A program made the translations under genes and the position numbers. From Polyporus tsugae (lineage: Eukaryota > Basidiomycota > Agaricomycetes > Polyporales > Polyporaceae): DNA of 64,000 nt. The stretch lies in the NCBI GenBank assembly GCA_024305745.1, contig JAHRBS010000003.1:372001-436000 (forward strand), written 5' to 3'. Shown here piece by piece: positions 11,766-25,300 of this stretch. How positions within the stretch are numbered: the stretch's first letter is position 1; each line of letters begins with the position of its first letter. The notes under the pieces were generated by a model. The model did not search any database, was not told the DNA's origin, and saw only the letters and a list, made by a program, of their open reading frames with translations.

Positions 11766-14560
11766 GGTGGGGGAGGTGGGGGAAGGGGAAGGGAAGAGGG
11801 CGACGGAAGGTGAGAAATTGGCAGGCGTCCATTGAAAACGCGGTCGCTGATCACAGGGGTAATCGAGATCGTTATCTCGCAACCACTCTTACCTCATAAG
11901 CTCTTCCCTCCTTCCCTTGAAGTCGCATGGCAATCCATTCTTGTTCTTGTTCTTTCTCTCCCTTCGCAACCACCGCCAAGCTCATTGATTCGAGCTGCCA
12001 GTGCAGCCCTTCGCAGGACACACCGCACAGCAGCCGCCGCGCTGGGTGGTCGTCGAGGGCGAGGTGGAGTGAGATCGAGCGAGGGATGTCAAGGGTGGCT
12101 GGAGTGAGGCTTCGATCATTGGTGCGCGCGAATCTCAGATCGGTGTTTCCGGATATAGCCGCCGGCCTTGCGTGTCTGCGCCACCAAGATCCAATCACCA
12201 ATCCCAGCCGAAACCCAGTCCCGACATCCTTCAGTCAGTCTCCTCGCCTCCAACATACAGCTAAACAGCAAGGGACACAGCCATGCTGAGGGTTTTGTAT
12301 TGTGATTGTAGAGTCTAGTCGCAATGCTATGCCGGATCCGGGGAGGGCAGACCGCCCAAGGCGACCGCGAATATCCTCCGAGGCATGTGCTTCTCACCAT
12401 GAACAGCGCGCGTAACAAGCTTAAGGTTCCCTCCAGGACAGCAGCCGGATACGCCGTCCCTTTCACTACACGCTCGCAGACCCAATCTTTGCTTTTCGGG
12501 GAAAGAGCGGAGAATAGGTCGTAGGGCCCGAAGAACTAAAGTTAACTGCAGCGGCATGGATACGGATACCAGTTTACAGCACAAGACAGTTGTACGCGAC
12601 CAAGGAGAGGGATAGGTGGTACGCTCACCAGGACCCATCTATGATCTATCCGCATGGTTCTCCGCGTATTCGTCTGCTAACTACTTACGAGGCGAGGCTG
12701 GACCCTCAGATCGATCCACCGTAAGTACTCCCGGGCATGACCAGTCAAAGTCCGGGTCGTGGCGTGGACGTTCCTAGATCTATAAAGTGGTGGATGATCC
12801 TCACGAAATTGGCAGGGGGCTTGGTGCCGCTCGACGCTACCAGAACCATGAGAGTGCTGGCCCAAGGATATGCAGGTCAGCCCTGTTGGCGGTCGCCAAG
12901 CACACCGTCCGATGCGCGTGTTGGCCTCGCCCAGAAGTTCCTCAACGATTCCGGCATTCGACTCCTAGATCACACCCTGGGGTCAGGATCGTCGCCCCCG
13001 ACAATCTCCGCAAGAAGACGCACCTTGGGGCCCTGAGGTTGTAACGTGCCGTGATGTCATTCTCAAACACCACGGCTGAACCGGACGGCCCGAGGATCTT
13101 CGCCAGGTCTAGGGAAGAAGCGTCTTGAAGCGTCGCGTTGCGCAGCATTATGGTGGCCGCATGGCGTCTGCCAGGGAAATCCATGCCCTCCTAGCTTTCA
13201 AAAGACAGCACGAGCACGTACTGAATAATCGGCCGCCCTCATTATCCCTCAGCCACGGAATTGCCTCGATCCCCGCCGTCCACTGTCTCGGGTTCGCTAA
13301 ATGAGCAGCGGCACAGGGTGCATCGCATCGCGCCGGCGGGTCCTACCACGATGGTGAACGTTTCCAACCCCGGCCACTCGAACCTAGGACTGGTACGACA
13401 GTCTCTGGCCCGTGTCGGCGAGATGACAACGGAGGGCGAGGACGCGTCGTCGTTCGAGAGCGCGTTCGCGCTGGAGCTCTCATCCTCGCTCAAGGTTAGC
13501 CGTGGGGCGATCGTAAGCTACGTTGTTTGGGGGGGGGGGGGGGGCAGCTGGCTGCTACTTAAGAGATCATCAGCGCATGTGCTATCAAATCGCCATAAGT
13601 AGGACGCGCCGATACGAGGACAGCAAGGGGAATCGAATGCTACATCGACTCACAAGGTGCGGAGCTGGGTGGTCCCGGTCATAGCTTTCTCGTCCTGCTC
13701 CTCGTCCTACTCTGGCGGGCTGGCTCGGCCTTCCTTCGTCGTGTTCGGGCCCATCGTGACTGGGTAGTTGCGCGCACGCTTTGTCGTACGGGATCCACCG
13801 ACCGTCGCAGAACTGGTGTGTCTCCCCTTGTCGGAGCCCGATTCGCGAATCGCGTTCGGGAGTGGGAAAGCCGAATATTTCACCGAGGGGTCTACTGCGA
13901 GTCGCGGAAGGCTGGGCTTGGAGGACGCTCATTATAGGCGCAGGATAGAAGAGTTCGCGAGGCGTACCCGAGTCGTAACCTGTGGTTTCTTACGAAACCT
14001 CCCCAATCCAACTTCTCGACGACTACACCTGCGAAACGTTTCGCTCGTCACACCATCAATGCCGAAGAGAATAAGTATGCACACACCGTTGACCACCCCT
14101 GGATTCAACCGACCGATCGCCTTCATTGTACTCGCACAGTTTGACAAGGGATGTCTCGGATTCCGGTGCGTAGCGATGTTGTATGCGGGATCAAGCGAAC
14201 AAGAGCGAGCATCATTGAAACAAGCGAGCGATATGGTCAAGACTGAAGCTCACACAACCGCTGGAGGGGACAGATGAGTGTGCCTAGCGATAAGGTAGAG
14301 GTCCCTTTTCGGAGTTTCAATACTCACTTATCTGGCCGTCAAACCTTTACTACTTACCCTCGTCAAACACACTCGACAATGCACACATTCGAACAAACGC
14401 ACTGCGTCTGGTGAACGGGTATGGGGTGGAAAGAATAACTTGTGACTACCCATGGGGTACACGCATATACTTTAGTACGATAGTAGACAAAAAAAACACT
14501 AAAGATAAACGTAACGCCTTGGTAAAGCGCACCAGGCACTCCGCACGGTCTCTATGCGTC
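11766..14560. other. 2.8 kb without a convincing gene
   Basis: Holds the 5' flank of the Rxt3 gene and the 3' flank of FunK1-1. Short minus-strand frames at 12942-13184, 13242-13493 and 13585-13932 look mildly protein-like but cannot be joined into a model and match no family I know; they may be remnants of a decayed gene. A 12-base poly-G run lies near 13531. Confidence 0.4.
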
Positions 14561-17500
14561 TTACGATCGTGCCGTCCTTTGACGCTTCGGGTTGGACGAC
14601 AAAGGTCCCTCACCGTGACCGTGGTCACCATCCGCGACTGTATCCTCGACAGCTTGCACGTCTTTCTGCTTCCGTTTCCTAGACACCTGTGGGCTTGTGC
14701 CAGTGGACGAAGCAGCAGAGGGACCGGCGTCAGGAGAAGCGCCAGCGGTGGTCCCGAGGAAATCAGCCGGACTCAGAACACCGCAAGTTGGCGAAACAGC
14801 GGACCGCGCAGACGAGCATACGAGAGCTGGATGTGCCGGTGAAGCCTGCTGAGGGGGAGACGCCATCATCTCGACGCTGCTTGACACATTCGAATTCTGC
14901 GTGCTGTCCTGGCTCTCGCTACTCGACGTCGACGGGTCGGAGCTCCCGCGGATGAGATCACGATAATCCGTTCGCATAGGCTCTTCTGAGGCCCTCGCCA
15001 GGAACTGGTCTTCGTGCTTGTCGAGCAGCCCGCTTTGGAAGTCTGCCATGAGGGCGAGAAGATGAACTTGGTGGGATAGGAAGCCTTCCTTGATGTCGCA
15101 TGCATCGACCTTCGACGCAACTTGCGGTCGGGAGTAGGATGGCGGCGTATCTTTGATACAGATACGGTGGCGAATCCTGTCCAACATGGCTTGGACGGTT
15201 GCAGAGGGCGGTCGTCGTGAAGGCGCAGGTTCCACTGGTGGAGTTGATCGTTGGGGGACGCCTGTTTGCCGCCGGGGGAGACCGTACTTGCGCTCCATGA
15301 GGTTCTTGTCGATGAGCTTGTAGTATTCATGGTGGCATCTGCTGGCAATGGTGTCGAGGAGCGCCTGCAACCCGCCATTATTGACCACGTCGAAGGACGA
15401 CTGTTTCGAACGGAAGTAATCCATTTTCGACTGTCCGCCGAGCCTGACGTTCCCGACCCTGATGCTGTGTTCGAAGTAACTTTCAACGTGACTGCGGAGG
15501 CCCGCGATGTCTGTGCGATGGAATCGGAGGACCATGTAGCGGAATGCATGGATGAATGACTCGATATCGTCCGACAGGCGGTAGGGCTTCCGGGGGTAGT
15601 GCAGAACGAGCGCAGATCGGAACTGCCAAGTGCCCTATCGAATATGTTAGCTGAAGCCTGAATCGACACCACTCAATACGAGGATGCATATACCGTCCGG
15701 TCTGGTTCCACAGGGCCATCTTCAAGCTCGCTCGCTAGTCGCGACAAGTCCCAGTCGATGAGAATCCCAGACCGACTCACGGGATAGATGAGGATGTTTC
15801 CCAGGTTGATATCGTGATGCAGGATGCCGGCGTACTCCCAAGCGGTCATGTGTGCTGCCATTCAAGTTATTGCGTCAGTACAAATAAATATGCCGACAGA
15901 CGTGATCAACACATTTCATACCGAGAAGTGCATGCCCGAAGATCATTGCGAGCTCAGTGAAGGTTTTGAACTCCGTCAATGGTACACCGATCTCCTCGAC
16001 GACAATCCGGTAGTGCACACGAGGAGTGGGCTTCTTCTCCGGAGGCATATCTTCTTGGATGCAAGTAACCTGAGCACGATGGCCACCAACGTCTCCACCG
16101 CAGATGAGCGATGCAATGTGAACGACCTTATGGAGGCGAAGGCGCTCGTACACGAGATGCTCCGGACCGAAGCGTCGGGAAGTGAGAGGCCGCCAGGAGT
16201 CCTTGAGAAAGCAGAAGATGTCGTCTTGGAGGTCAAACGCGATGTAACCGCGCGTGCACCGCCCAACGAGAGAGTCAGCCGCGAAGTGAGGACGACCGAC
16301 AAGGAGGGCCCGGGTGCGCTCGACCGCGACTCTCGCACCGCTCTCGGAAGGAGGAGCGTTTGAGGGCGAAGGTACCGGTGTAGCAGAGAACGCTTCGTTG
16401 GATGAGGGATCGGAATACGTTACTGTCAACCTATAGACTGGGAATTCGTCCAAGGGGGGCTCGCCGGGTTCGTCTGTGTTCGAGTTGCGGAGATTCGGAG
16501 TCGGCGTCTCCTGGCCCGGTTGTGTCGCCTTGCAGAGGAAGGCCTTCTGCACGTACTGCCGCACTTCTGCCGGCAACGACTGGTCCTGCATCTTCTCTCG
16601 GAGCTTCTCGATGTCGGACTCAGAAGCCAGCTGGGCAGTAGGGTCGTACCCAAGCTGCTCCGGCGTCATGTGCGCGACCTTCCAGACGAAGTCGTGTAGA
16701 AGCGACGTCGTCTCCGTCCAGTCGAACGGCTCCGAGACCAGGATGCCAGTGCGGTCGAAGTAGAGGAGACGCGCCCATTTCCATTGAACGTAGAATCCGT
16801 ACGCAAAGAGCCGATGTTGATGAGTGAAGAGCTTGAACATGTGGTCGCTGAGCCGATCAAGCCCTTGCTCGCCGCCGGGCATCTGGTTGATTATGTATAG
16901 ATCCTCTACCCCGACTTCAGGAGATGCTGCGGAAGTAGACGAGATAGCGGCGTGACTAGCAGAGGCATGACTCGGAGATGCACAGGCGGGAGGGTCGTCA
17001 CTGCTGGATGCCTCGATTGGCACAGCCTCGTCTTGGGGTGGTTGGGGCGAGCTATGATTCATGTAGAAGCCACACAGTTTGCTACTGAGGCTCCTCACCT
17101 CTCCAAGAACGGATAGCCAGTACCAGGAGCAACGACCGAGGCTCCCTTGGTTCAGATCGTCCTCGGTGAGCGTGCTCTTCAGGATATCCTTCTTCGTGAG
17201 GTGGGTCGCGCGCTGCGCCATCTTAGTGGTTGGGTAGATGCCGACGTGGTTGACCGTATCTTCGGGCGTTCCAAGATCTGCCGTCGCATTTTGGTACAGT
17301 GTGTGCAAGATCTCAAGTCCATGGTCTGCCCTGGCGGTGTCGAGGACAGACTTGATGGTCTGGACCTGTAGTATCCTCAGCGTCAGATGGCAGAGCAGAC
17401 ATATGAGATGAAACCACACCAGCTCCACAATTATTGCGTCCTTTGACATGTCCTTATTTTCAACCTTCGGCTTCATGAACTTCGCACGGTCCGCGGCCGT

Positions 17501-17566
17501 CGGGAGCACGCCAGGAATTTTGCCGGAGAACGTGTTCCCGTCGACCTGAAGAAATTGCGCACCCAT
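14561..17566 (-). CDS. FunK1-type protein kinase, copy 1 (N-terminally short)
   Basis: Member of the fungal-specific FunK1 kinase family (Pkinase_fungal). It reads from an ATG at 17566 (MGAQFLQVDGNTF), which aligns to an internal position (MGTRFHQLG) of copies 3 and 4, so the first 70-80 residues are missing or degenerate; a frame upstream still reads LGLLYDPLMGA against RLGLVDDTGMGT. Introns lie at about 17395-17449, 15840-15905 and 15636-15690. Conserved family blocks are YGFYVQWKWARLLYFDRTG, EPFDWTETTSLLHDFVWK, LVGRCTRGYIAFDL, FLKDSWRPL, SLICGGDVGG, then the catalytic part ILHHDINLGN and LIDWDLSRL, and KPYRLSDDIESF. The usual HRD is HHD here. The C-terminus is basic (NPKRQRTARS). The substrate is unknown. 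It may be weakly active or decaying. Confidence 0.82.
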
Positions 17567-18100
17567 GAGAGGATCGTAGAGGAGGCCAAGTGAGAGGGAA
17601 AGCTAGAGTAACTGATTTGAATGCTGTCTCGGCGAGAAGTTGAAGTTCAACGTCCAACATCTGCATCATGATCCAACCACCGTCGGAGTTGAAAATGCAA
17701 TCCAGATTAGGCAAGACCCCTGGGAAGCGCCTGTGGCAGCCACAAGTTCGGCCCACCAGTCGGCAAGGAATACTGGGCCATGGCAGATCCCCTCGTACTG
17801 CGATACAAACTTTTCCAGCTTTGGAGTGTGTATTCATACTGACAGTCAACAAAGGTTTCATGGAGAAAGAACAAGTAGTCAGTGCTTATCGGCCTGGATC
17901 CTCCGCTCACTGGCAGGTGAGTTACTGTACTACTATTCGCCGTACCGTCGTCCCAGAGGACCCATCGTCGGCCGCGGTAGTACAGTTAACTTAAAGACGG
18001 TAGAAACAGAGTACTACATATAACGCAATAAATTAATGGCTCCGACCCGATCCATCACCGCCAAAATACCGCTGGCATTAACTTGAACCGCCCCGACGCG
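17567..18100. other. Intergenic between FunK1 copies 1 and 2
   Basis: Contains a degenerate 5' extension of copy 1 next to its start and a shared FunK1 upstream element at 17682-17730. No other gene was seen. Confidence 0.5.
17682..17730 (+). repeat. Shared FunK1 upstream element, instance near copy 1
   Basis: Reads GGAGTTGAAAATGCAATCCA then GATTAGGCAAGAC. It matches elements at 25932-25990 and 41413-41470 closely, and that at 37405-37450 more distantly. All lie 5' of FunK1 genes in the same orientation. Confidence 0.65.
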
Positions 18101-21100
18101 TTAAGTCGACTTATTGCCCCACCCATGAGAGACCTTGCCAGTCCGACCCTTGGCACGCTTTGTACGACGTACATCAGAGCCTTCCGCTTCGTCGTCCGCA
18201 ACGTCCTCCTCCCCGATTTCCTCAGCATCATGTGTTCGCTTCTTCGAGGTTGCCGGCGAGTCAGACGAGACCGCGCCGCCGACGAGGTTCAAACCCGAGC
18301 CCGCAGTGAACATGTCGGAAGGCCACGCGCTCGGAGCGTCCTCCGATGCGTGTTCCGACCGGAAGGATCCAGTGATGGACAGAGTGCCGATGCTGCGAAG
18401 TCCGAAGTGCCCCGAAGGTCGGAAGACGTCCTGGATCTTCCTGGCGATGAACTGGTCGGGGGCCTTGTCGTCGAGCTCGTACGCCTCCTCTGCATGCTCG
18501 GCCAAGAGCTTCATCAAAGCCTTGGGGTTGGACAAGAACGGGCCGATCTTGCAAGGGTCTGTAGGAGCTGCAGGCTGCGCCTCCGCTCCCTGGCGCCGCC
18601 TCTGGATGCGACTGTGAAGCTCGAACTCGTCGTCCGTGTCGGTGTCCGCGGCAGATGGTGCTTCGTCATCACTAGCACGAAGAACGGAGGGCTTGTTACG
18701 AGACCTGGAGGTCTTCGAGGGAGCGCTTTGATGCGTAGGGGGACCAGGCGGTGCCGGTGTCTGGATGGGGCCGTAGAGTTGCTCCACCTCGGGGTAGTTG
18801 ATTTTTGCATACGTCCTCTTGCAGTGCTCAAGGATTTCGTCGAGGAGTTGTTGCAGGTGGATGTTGTCGGTGACCTCGAAGCCCAATTGGCCGGCCCTGA
18901 GCAACATAAGCTTGTCGTCGCCGCCGATCTTGATTCCCCCGATTAGAGACACCCCTTCGAACAGACTTTCGACCTTGAGCTTGAGGCTGCCCACGCTCGT
19001 CGGATGATAGCGAAGTACGAGGTATATGTACGCGTGGACGAACGACTCAATGTCGTCGGAGCGTCGATACGGCTTCCTGGGGTATCGGAGCGACAGCGCG
19101 GAACGGAACTGCCAGGTTCCCTAGAATATGCCACGACATCAGCGGCAAACACTCGACAAGAGTACGCAAGTGACCTACTGTCCGATCCGGTTCGACGGGT
19201 CCTTTGGCAAGCTCGCACTCGAGACGAGACAGGTCCCAATCGATGAGGAAACCGCTCCTCTTCCTGTCGCCGTGGATGCGAATCATGATGTTGCCGACAC
19301 TGATGTCGCGGTGCAGGACACCGGCAAGGTCCCATGCCTTCCGATGAGCTAAAGAAGCGACGATCAGTACTGGGAAATGGGTAGAGGAGCCGTCGCTTGT
19401 ACCTCTTAAAGCATCCACGAAGATCGCCGACAGTTCGCTGAAGTTGTCAAACTCGGACAGAGGCAGGCCGATGTCCTCCGTAACAAGACGGTAATGGATC
19501 CGGGGGACGGGCCTGTTGATGTCGGGAAGGTCCTTCTGAACTCGGGTGCATTGAGCTCGGGTACCACCGACGTCGCCGCCACAGATCAACGTCGCGATGC
19601 CGTCCGTCTGCTCGACGTTCATCCGCCGCAAACGCTCGTAGACCAAGTGCTCTGGGCGTGTGCGACGTGGAGCGAAAGGACGCCAGGAGTCCTTGAGGAA
19701 GCAAGGGATCCATTTCTTCGGGTTCGTCACGTCGAAGGCCATGTATCCCTTCGTGCAGCGACCGACAAGAGCATCGGCAGAGAAGTGGGGACGTCCGACA
19801 ATGAACCGACGAGCAGACGAAGAGGGACCGCTGGTTGGCTCGGGGGTGGAGTCGTTGGATGATGAGCGTCCGGAGGGCGATGATTGTGGACTAGGCAGCT
19901 CAGGGAACGGTTCATCAGGGAACCACTCATCCGGCGATGGAGGTACGTCCTCGACTGTGAGCTCGTAAAGCGGACAAGCGTTCTCAGCGGCTTTCTTGAG
20001 ACCAGCCCTGATATGAGCGGCGAGCGCGGGGTTCTTGGCCTCCTTGATAAACTTCCGCCTTGTCCCGGGCAAAACCACTTTGGTCGTCGTATCGTGCCCC
20101 ATGTCTCCGAGCTTGTTTGCGTTCGCCAGCTTCGCAAACTTCCAAACGAACTCGTGGAGTAAAGACGTCGTCTCGACCCAGCTGAACGGTTCCGAGACGT
20201 AGGCACCGGCGCGATCGAAGTAGAGGAGGCGCGCCATGTCGAAACAGACGTAGATGGAGTAGCAGAAGGTGCGGTGCTGGTACTTGAACACATTGAGTTG
20301 GTACTCGACAAACTGGCCTAGCGCCTTCTCGCCGTTGTCGGAGAGCTTGATGAATGGCGGAACGGGCTTGTTGACGATGTCCGCAACAGCTCTGGGATGC
20401 TCTCGCTCCTTCAGCACCTCGTCCTCGTCCTCCCCCTCGAAGTCTTCGATGTCGTCTTCGAAGCCGCCCTGAGCGTCTTCATCCTCCTCCTCATCCTTCT
20501 CGTTGCCACCATCACCATCCTCTTCCTCTTCCATCTCTTTGTCCCCGGCCTCCTCGGCTTCGTCAACCTCCACGACTCCTTCAGCCTGCTCCTGATCCTG
20601 GACATCACCCTCCTGGGTCTCAGCATCCCCGTGCTTCTCGTCTCCGTGGGTACGGGCGGCGGCCGCGGGGTGTATGGAATCAACCCAGGACTCTTCTGGC
20701 TTGGTCTTGAAATAGAACGCGCAGTCCTTCTCGTCGCCCTTGATTGTGATGGGGACGTCCATCCAGAACCAGGATCGGACACCGAGTATACGTTTATTGA
20801 GCTGGTCCTTGCTCATTTTACACTTGGTGCGCCGCGTGGAGTCCAGGTCGGTCGCATGATGGGCGAGCGGCGTGTCGCGATAGATGCCGGCGTCGTTGAA
20901 GCTCTCTGTCCTGCCGCGACAGCCATCATGGCTCGCGGTATCAAGGAAGCGGAGCTTCGTGCATTTGGCCGCTTTCAGCACGGACTGAATGACGACACCC
21001 TGTTCGTAAGCAGGATCAGCTATCGCAGCAACAGTGGTTGGAACGGGCAACCACGCACCAGCTCCGAATAGATGTCGCGTTCGGGCATGCCCTTCTTGAG

Positions 21101-21211
21101 CTTTGGGAACTTGAACCTTCCCCGTTCGGCATCCGTGGGTGCGTCCCCAGGGATTCGCACGGAGAAGAGCTTGTTGTCGAGGAGATGGAAGCGAGCCTCC
21201 TGAGGCCCCAT
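18101..21211 (-). CDS. FunK1-type protein kinase, copy 2 (subfamily A, acidic insert)
   Basis: FunK1 kinase of the subfamily shared with copy 5. First exon from ATG 21211 (MGPQEARFHLLDNKLF), intron about 21000-21060, then a long exon to the kinase part; further introns near 19350-19405 and 19120-19180. Family blocks seen: YSIYVCFDMARLLYFDRAG, EPFSWVETTSLLHEF, LVGRCTKGYMAFDV, FLKDSWRPF, TLICGGDVGG, VLHRDISVGN, LIDWDLSRL. A Glu/Asp-rich insert of roughly 90 residues (about 20395-20660) lies between the N-terminal domain and the kinase blocks and is absent from the other copies. The C-terminus has an RRTKRAKGRTGK basic tail. Homologous reading frame continues upstream of the chosen start but hits a TAG at 21329-21331, so the N-terminus is uncertain. 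A short alternative 5' exon may start at ATG 21557. Confidence 0.82.
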
Positions 21212-22357
21212 GCTAGATTCATCGATGAGGAGAGGTGCGAGCTGCTTATCGGACTTATTCCTGTATGCCTGGCGCTTGATCGACGTAGGGCGGTAACTGA
21301 TGAACGAAGGGCGGCGATCGAGCTGCGACTAGAGGGCTGGTGCGGGACCGGTGGCGATTGGGGCGGGGTCGGTGGTTAGGGGATCGGCGTCAAGCGTGGG
21401 ATTATAGCTGGCAACAGCAGACTCAGACAACTCGGACGCAAAGAGGTGCGAGTGCCAGCCTTGTGAGAAGAGACGTCAGCTGCGCTGGTGCCAGTCGTGG
21501 TGAACGAGGAAGAGACTGTTCGGGGTATCACGACTTGAACTTACAGATGTCACACATGGCGTCGTCGTATGCGTTTACTTATACTGAGCGGGATTGAGCT
21601 GTAAAGACCGCAGAGCCCTTCTTTGTGCGACAAATTGGGATGCCAATTGTTCAGTTGCGGGACGGCGGTTCAAACACGCATCATACCCTGCAACGTTAAC
21701 TTGAAACGGTTGCAATGCACTATCAAAAGTACCTCTGAGATGTGAAGACCGGCGGCATTGAGCGACGAAAGAGTGCTCCAGCCCGAGGTAGAGTTGTGGC
21801 TGGTGGTTGTTAGGACTTGAATTCATAGTAGCCGAGGGACGTAGTCTGAGCGAGGCAAGGGAAAGGTTGCAAGCTGACACTCCCCATCTTTCGGAGTTTG
21901 AATATCTGGCTTATTTCGCTTTCACGAAGGACACTGCACTGCCATCGGATTGAATTCGCGAATCGATGTAAACTGGCTCGGACACGCCCGCCGAAGCCAC
22001 TACGCCAAAAGGCAGAGTAAATGAGAAGCTGTCTTCTCAGCCACCGGCGGGTATATCTGCACATCCGGGTCTGTGCTCACTGCTAAGGGCGCCTGCGGCC
22101 GCCCTTACAATCGAACAGTAACTTCAATGTGCACTGTTTGGCAGTCTGACGCAGATAAATTCGGCTTCATAGGAAAGATACGTGCAAATTCGTGGTTCGC
22201 AAGATTATCGACATGAACATGGAATTCAAGACAGGACAGGATATGGAACCACAGCGACCGCCGACTGGAATACTTGGAAGATGATGGAGAACAAACATCG
22301 AATACAGGGTAGAAAGCACACTATTGTCCGCAAACGAAAACATCGAGAGCGTATGCC
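21212..22357. other. 5' flank of FunK1 copy 2 and 3' flank of copy 3
   Basis: Includes a broken coding extension of copy 2 (about 21212-21460), a candidate TATA and ATG near 21557-21585, and a conserved FunK1 box at 21610-21645. The stretch at about 22120-22190 resembles one at about 26215-26275. No other gene was seen. Confidence 0.5.
21610..21645 (+). repeat. Conserved FunK1 5' box, copy 2
   Basis: Core CTTTGTGCGACAAATTGGGA. The same box lies upstream of copies 3, 4 and 6 (25650-25692, 37111-37150, 61411-61452 inverted). It may be a promoter element or simply the edge of the duplicated unit. Confidence 0.65.
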
Positions 22358-25300
22358 TCACGATCGCGCCTTCCTCTGGCGCTTCGGCTTGGGTTTGGAT
22401 GGCGAAGGTCCCTCGCCGTTACCGTTGTCGTTGTCTGTGACAGCATTCCTAGCGACTTGCACGTCCTTCTGCCTCCGCTTCCTCAAGGTCTGCACGCCAG
22501 TAGACGGAGTAGGAGAGGGATCGTCTGCCACAGAAGCGGAGGCAAGGTCGCAGTCCAAGATGGGGGACGAAGCAGGGGGCGACGTCGCCGCGGTCGATGG
22601 TGCAGCGATACTATGCGCGCCGTGGCCGCTGCCCGAGAGAACCTGCGTGCTGTCCTGAGTCTGGCTCCTCGACATGCCGGAAATACCGAGGGCGGAAACA
22701 TGTGGACCGAATTTTGTCCGCTCTTCCGGAGCTCGCGCGCGGAATTGGTCTGGGTGCTTGTCCTCCAGCTTGCTTCGGAAACCACGGAAGAGCATCAGCA
22801 GATGATATTGGGTGGACAGGAAACCCTCCTTGACGTCGCAGGCGTCGACCTTCAACACACGCGATTGGAGGGAGGATATAGGGGTAGTGAGGTGGCTAAA
22901 CCTGTCCAGGAACTCGTCGTCGGATGTGTCGGACGAAATGGAAGGTGAAGGCGGCTCCTCTTCATCAATCACCTGCTCTGCGAAGCCTGTCTGAATGCCG
23001 TACTTGCGCTCCATGAGATCCTTGTCGATGAGCTTGTAGAATTGATGATAGCATTTGCTCGCAATGTCGTCGAGGAGCGCCTGCAACCTGGGGTTGCTGG
23101 TCACGTTGAAAGATGACTCTTCCGATTTGAAGTGGTCAAGCTTCGTCTGCCCGCCGAGCCTGAAGATTCCGACCTTGATGCTGTGCTCGAAATAGGTCTG
23201 AACGTGACTACGGAGGCCCTTCAGCCCTGTCGGATGAAAGCGAAGAACCATGTACCGGAAGGCGTGAACGAAGGACTCGACGTCATCCGAAAGGCGATAA
23301 GGCTTCCGAAGATAGTACAAGGATAATGCAGATCGAAACTGCCAAGTTCCCTGTCGACAACGTCAACTAAACAGACAATTGGTCAATATGGCGGAGGCAC
23401 ATACCGTACGATCTGGTTCCATGGGACCCTCTCCAAGCTCGGTCGTCAGTCGGGACAAGTCCCAATCGATGAGAAACCCAGACCGAGTCTGGGGATCAAT
23501 GAGGATGTTTCCGACACTGATGTCGCGGTGGAGGATGCCTGCGTCCTCGTAAGCCGCCATGTGTGCTGATATTACCATGTCAACATGGGGATCCTAATGC
23601 ACAAACGATTAAACAATGTCATACCTCGAAGCGCATGCCCGAAGATCGCCGCGAGTTCCGCGAAATTTCGAAACTCCGTTAACGGAACACCGATCTCCTT
23701 GATAACGATCCGGTAGTGCGCACGGGGAACGGGTTTCTTCTCTTGGGGCATATCTTCCTGGATGCGAGTGACTTGAGCCCGGTGGCCACCGACGTCTCCA
23801 CCACAGATGAGGGACGCAACGTGGGTGACATTGCGACCGTTAAGGCGCTCGTACACGAGATGCTCCGGACGCGACCGTCCAGAAACGAGGGGTCGCCAAG
23901 AGTCCTTGAGGAAGCAGAAGATCTTGTCTTGAAGGTCGAAAGCGATGTAACCTCGCGTGCAGCGCCCGATGAGAGACTCCGCCGCGAAGTGAGGACGGCC
24001 GACGAGGAATGTGCGCTCCCCTGTGGAGTTCGCACCGTTCGGAGTGGTGGTCGGAGGCGAAGAGCCTGGAGTGGCGGGGAAGGCTTCATCTGGCGACGGG
24101 TCGGACGACGTCACCGTCAACTTGTAGATGGGGGTCTCGTCCAAGGGGACCTCCGGCTTTGCCTTTGCCGGCTTGTCGGACTCAATCGTCCTCGAGTCCC
24201 CGGCATCCTCCGTCGTCGCCTCGGCTGGCTGTGTCGCCTTGCAGAGGAAAGCGTTCCGGATGTACTGCTGGACTTCTTCAGGCAACACCTTCAACTCTTC
24301 GCCCATCTTCGAGCGAAGCAAGTCGATCTCCGACTCCGGAGCGAGCTGAGCAGTGGGATCGTACCCGAGCTGCTCCGGAGTCATGTGTGCCACCTTCCAG
24401 ACGAAGTCGTGCAGAAGCGACGTCGTCTCCGTCCAGTCGAACGGCTCCGAAATCAGGGCGCCAGTGCGGTCGAAGTAGAGGAGACGGGCGTATTTCCATT
24501 TGACGTAGAATCCGTACGCAAAGCAGCGGTGTTGGTGAGTGAGAAGGTTGAGCATGTACTCCGCGACCTGACCAAGCCCTAGCTCGCCTTTGGGCGTGTT
24601 GTTGATGTACGGCTCGCCGACCTCGACCTCGGGAGACGCCCCAGAAGTAGACTCGGCAGTGGCGGGAGCAGCGTTTGCCTCGTCCTCTAGATCGACAGAG
24701 GAAGGTACGACCTGACTTGGAGATGCAGACACGAGGGGGTCGACGTTGGATACCTCGCTCGGCGCAGCCTCGGCTTGAGGTGGCTGGAGCGAGCGAGGGA
24801 TCATGGTGAAGGCGCACATCGGGTTCCTGAAGCTCTTCACCTCCCCGAGGATGGCCAACCAATGCCACGAACGGCGACCGAAGCTGCCCTCCTGCAGATG
24901 GGACTTGGTCCACGTGCTTCTGGAGATATCCCTCTTGCTGAGGTGGGTTACGCGCTGAGCCAACTCGGTGGTTAGGTAGATGCCGACGTCGTTGACCGTG
25001 TCTTCGGGCTTCCCGTGATCTCCCCTCGCCTTGTGGTAGGGGGTATGCAAGACCTCAAGTCCGTGATCCGCGCCGGCGGCGTCGAGGATAGACTTGATAG
25101 TCTTGGTCTAGAGTATTATGAGTGTCGGGTGGCTGCGCTGGCACATGAGACGAAATCGCACCAGTTCAACACCTATATCGTGTTCCAACATCCGCTTGTT
25201 GCCAATATTTGGCTTCTCGAACTTGTTGCGGTCCTCGGCGGAGGGGAGCTCGCCGGGAATTATGTCGTTGAACGTGTTCAACCCAAGCTGATGGAATCGC

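Noticed and set aside
11315..11899. 190-codon Gly/Arg-rich plus-strand frame
   Set aside because: It is the antisense shadow of the His/Pro/Gln-rich first exon of the Rxt3 gene.
12942..13932. Minus-strand frames that look mildly like an F-box or similar gene
   Set aside because: No consistent exon joins, no ATG in a suitable place and no recognisable domain; kept only as possible debris.
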